Shown: positions 6,074-6,853 of the stretch, piece after piece
How positions within the stretch are numbered: position 1 is the stretch's first letter
How the letters are laid out: each line of letters begins with the position of its first letter
Source: Dehalococcoidia bacterium UBA2160
Lineage (GTDB): Bacteria > Chloroflexota > Dehalococcoidia > Lucifugimonadales > UBA1123
Assembly (NCBI GenBank): GCA_002328865.1
Contig: DCWO01000054.1
Location: 1 to 6,853 of the forward strand
Direction of reading: 5' to 3'
Length of the DNA stretch: 6,853 bases
Program-made: the position numbers and the translations under genes
Notes under the pieces: model-generated
The model's database searches: none
What the model was told of the DNA's origin: nothing
Seen by the model: only the letters and a program-made list of their open reading frames with translations

Positions 6074-6526
6074 ATGCGGGTTGCCATCGGAGCGGATCAC
6101 GGCGGCTACGACCTGAAAGAAGAGCTTTCAGCGCTCCTGCACGCCGAGGGTCACGAAGTGGTCGACGTGGGCGCTCACACCATGGATTCTTCCGACGACT
6201 ACCCGGACTTCGCGGCAGGTGTCGCGACAACTGTCGCCTCCAAGGACGCCGAGCGCGGAATCATGGTGTGCGGCAGCGGCGTTGGCGCTTCGGTGGCCTC
6301 CAACAAGGTCAAAGGCGCCCGGGCCAGCGTTTGCCATGACACCTACTCGGCGCATCAGGGCGTAGAACACGACGACCTGAATGTCCTTTGCCTCGGCGCT
6401 CGGATAATCGGCATCGAACTCGCCCGCGAGATCGTGAACGCGTTTTTGTCCGCCCAATTCACCGGGGAAGAGCGTCACCAACGCCGGTTGGGAAAAGTGC
6501 TCGACATCGAAGCCGCCAACGGATGA
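6074..6526 (+). CDS. rpiB: Ribose-5-phosphate isomerase B
   Basis: This encodes 150 residues, the normal size of RpiB (RpiB/LacA/LacB family). The start at ATG 6074 is supported by GAGG five bases upstream and by the family's opening MRVAIGADHGGYDLK. The enzyme interconverts ribose-5-phosphate and ribulose-5-phosphate in the non-oxidative pentose phosphate pathway, in the cytosol, usually as a dimer. Visible residues are D8-H9 (ring opening and substrate contact), the DYPDFA segment (42-47), catalytic base C66 in MVCGSGVGASVASNK (64-78), which forms the phosphate/oxyanion loop, CHDTYSA (87-93), H99 and N103 in EHDDLNVLCLG, and the C-terminal HQRRL (135-139), which contacts phosphate in homologues. 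The cysteine makes it RpiB rather than a LacA-like galactose-6-phosphate isomerase subunit. Nothing is degenerate. It appears to be a single-gene unit, divergent from the MFS gene and convergent with the partial gene at the right edge. Confidence 0.96.
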   Translation: MRVAIGADHGGYDLKEELSALLHAEGHEVVDVGAHTMDSSDDYPDFAAGVATTVASKDAERGIMVCGSGVGASVASNKVKGARASVCHDTYSAHQGVEHDDLNVLCLGARIIGIELAREIVNAFLSAQFTGEERHQRRLGKVLDIEAANG

Positions 6527-6699
6527 GCCGGCGGACCCAAAGCGCGGCTCCGATGTTCTGGATCAGAATCATGCCATGTGGACGGTGTGGTGATTCGCTA
6601 TGAGACTGGCGTTCGATAGGTCCCGACACGTTGGGCCGAACGGTAATGCCTATGCGTAGGAACTCGCCGCGACGCTGAAAGAAATCGCTCAGTTCGCCC

Positions 6700-6853
6700 T
6701 CAGCCGTTCAGCGTATCGTGGAGCTCTCTTGCCGCCTGCGGCGTCCTGCGAGCGCTCGTCCGTGAATCCACAGACCCGCCTTGTATCTCGGGCCGCGTCT
6801 TCAGGGTGATGAACACGGGTCCCTCGGCTTCGAACACCTCGTCGATCCTCGTG
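6700..6853 (-). CDS. Unrecognised protein, C-terminal 50 residues (5' end outside window)
   Basis: One minus-strand frame stays open from the right edge to a TGA at 6702-6700 and reads TRIDEVFEAEGPVFITLKTR, then PEIQGGSVDSRTSARRTPQA and ARELHDTLNG. Most third positions are G or C, as in the other genes, whereas a second frame on this strand closes early. The first 20 residues look like a strand-turn-strand segment and the last dozen like an amphipathic helix. I do not recognise the family. It converges on rpiB. As only 51 codons are visible, chance openness in GC-rich DNA cannot be excluded. Confidence 0.45.
   Translation of the reverse strand, partial: TRIDEVFEAEGPVFITLKTRPEIQGGSVDSRTSARRTPQAARELHDTLNG

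Noticed and set aside
6556..6568. Hairpin TTCTG-GAT-CAGAA after rpiB as a terminator
   Set aside because: The stem has only five pairs, a three-base loop and no T-run; too weak to call.
1..6853. CRISPR arrays, insertion sequences, rRNA or tRNA genes
   Set aside because: No regularly spaced direct repeats, transposase-like frames, terminal inverted repeats or RNA gene signatures were seen on either strand.

Overview
The window is GC-rich bacterial DNA with strong G/C preference at third codon positions, ordinary Shine-Dalgarno sites, sigma70-like promoters and some GTG and TTG starts. The gene mix is a classical SDR, a large Abhydrolase_10-type hydrolase, a VLRF1-type release factor, an MFS_3 exporter, RpiB and a bacterial ubiquitin-like protein. 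That mix suggests a free-living Chloroflexota (Dehalococcoidia/SAR202-like) or a similar metagenomic lineage. This placement is inference from protein flavour only; no marker gene is present.

Left end (1-623, minus strand): a small ubiquitin-like beta-grasp protein (223-513) is driven by a near-consensus promoter (TTGAGC-17-TATAAT) and has a strong Shine-Dalgarno site. The same strand continues, after 121 bases, into the first 33 codons of a protein that resembles the N-terminal helix of E2 (ubiquitin-conjugating enzyme-like) proteins; the window edge cuts this gene. Together they look like the promoter-proximal end of a prokaryotic ubiquitin-like conjugation operon, whose catalytic genes (rest of E2, E1/ThiF, JAB peptidase) would lie beyond the left edge. 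This is the most interesting part of the window.

Centre: a classical NAD(P)-dependent short-chain dehydrogenase/reductase (848-1618, plus) is divergent from the Ubl gene. It converges, across a perfect palindromic repeat (1695-1718), on a two-gene minus-strand unit: a 662-residue alpha/beta hydrolase (2536-4524), then, nine bases later, a VLRF1/Vms1-like protein with an eRF1-type GGQ loop (1747-2526), which is a probable ribosome-rescue peptidyl-tRNA hydrolase.

Right: an MFS_3-type drug or siderophore exporter (4668-5915, minus, TTG start) is divergent from rpiB (6074-6526, plus), which encodes ribose-5-phosphate isomerase B of the non-oxidative pentose phosphate pathway. The last 154 bases hold the 3' end of an unrecognised minus-strand gene.

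The genes do not form one pathway. The suggestive theme is two eukaryote-like protein-quality-control elements, a Ubl/E2 pair and a VLRF1 release factor, about 1.2 kb apart but in separate transcription units. A functional link is speculation.
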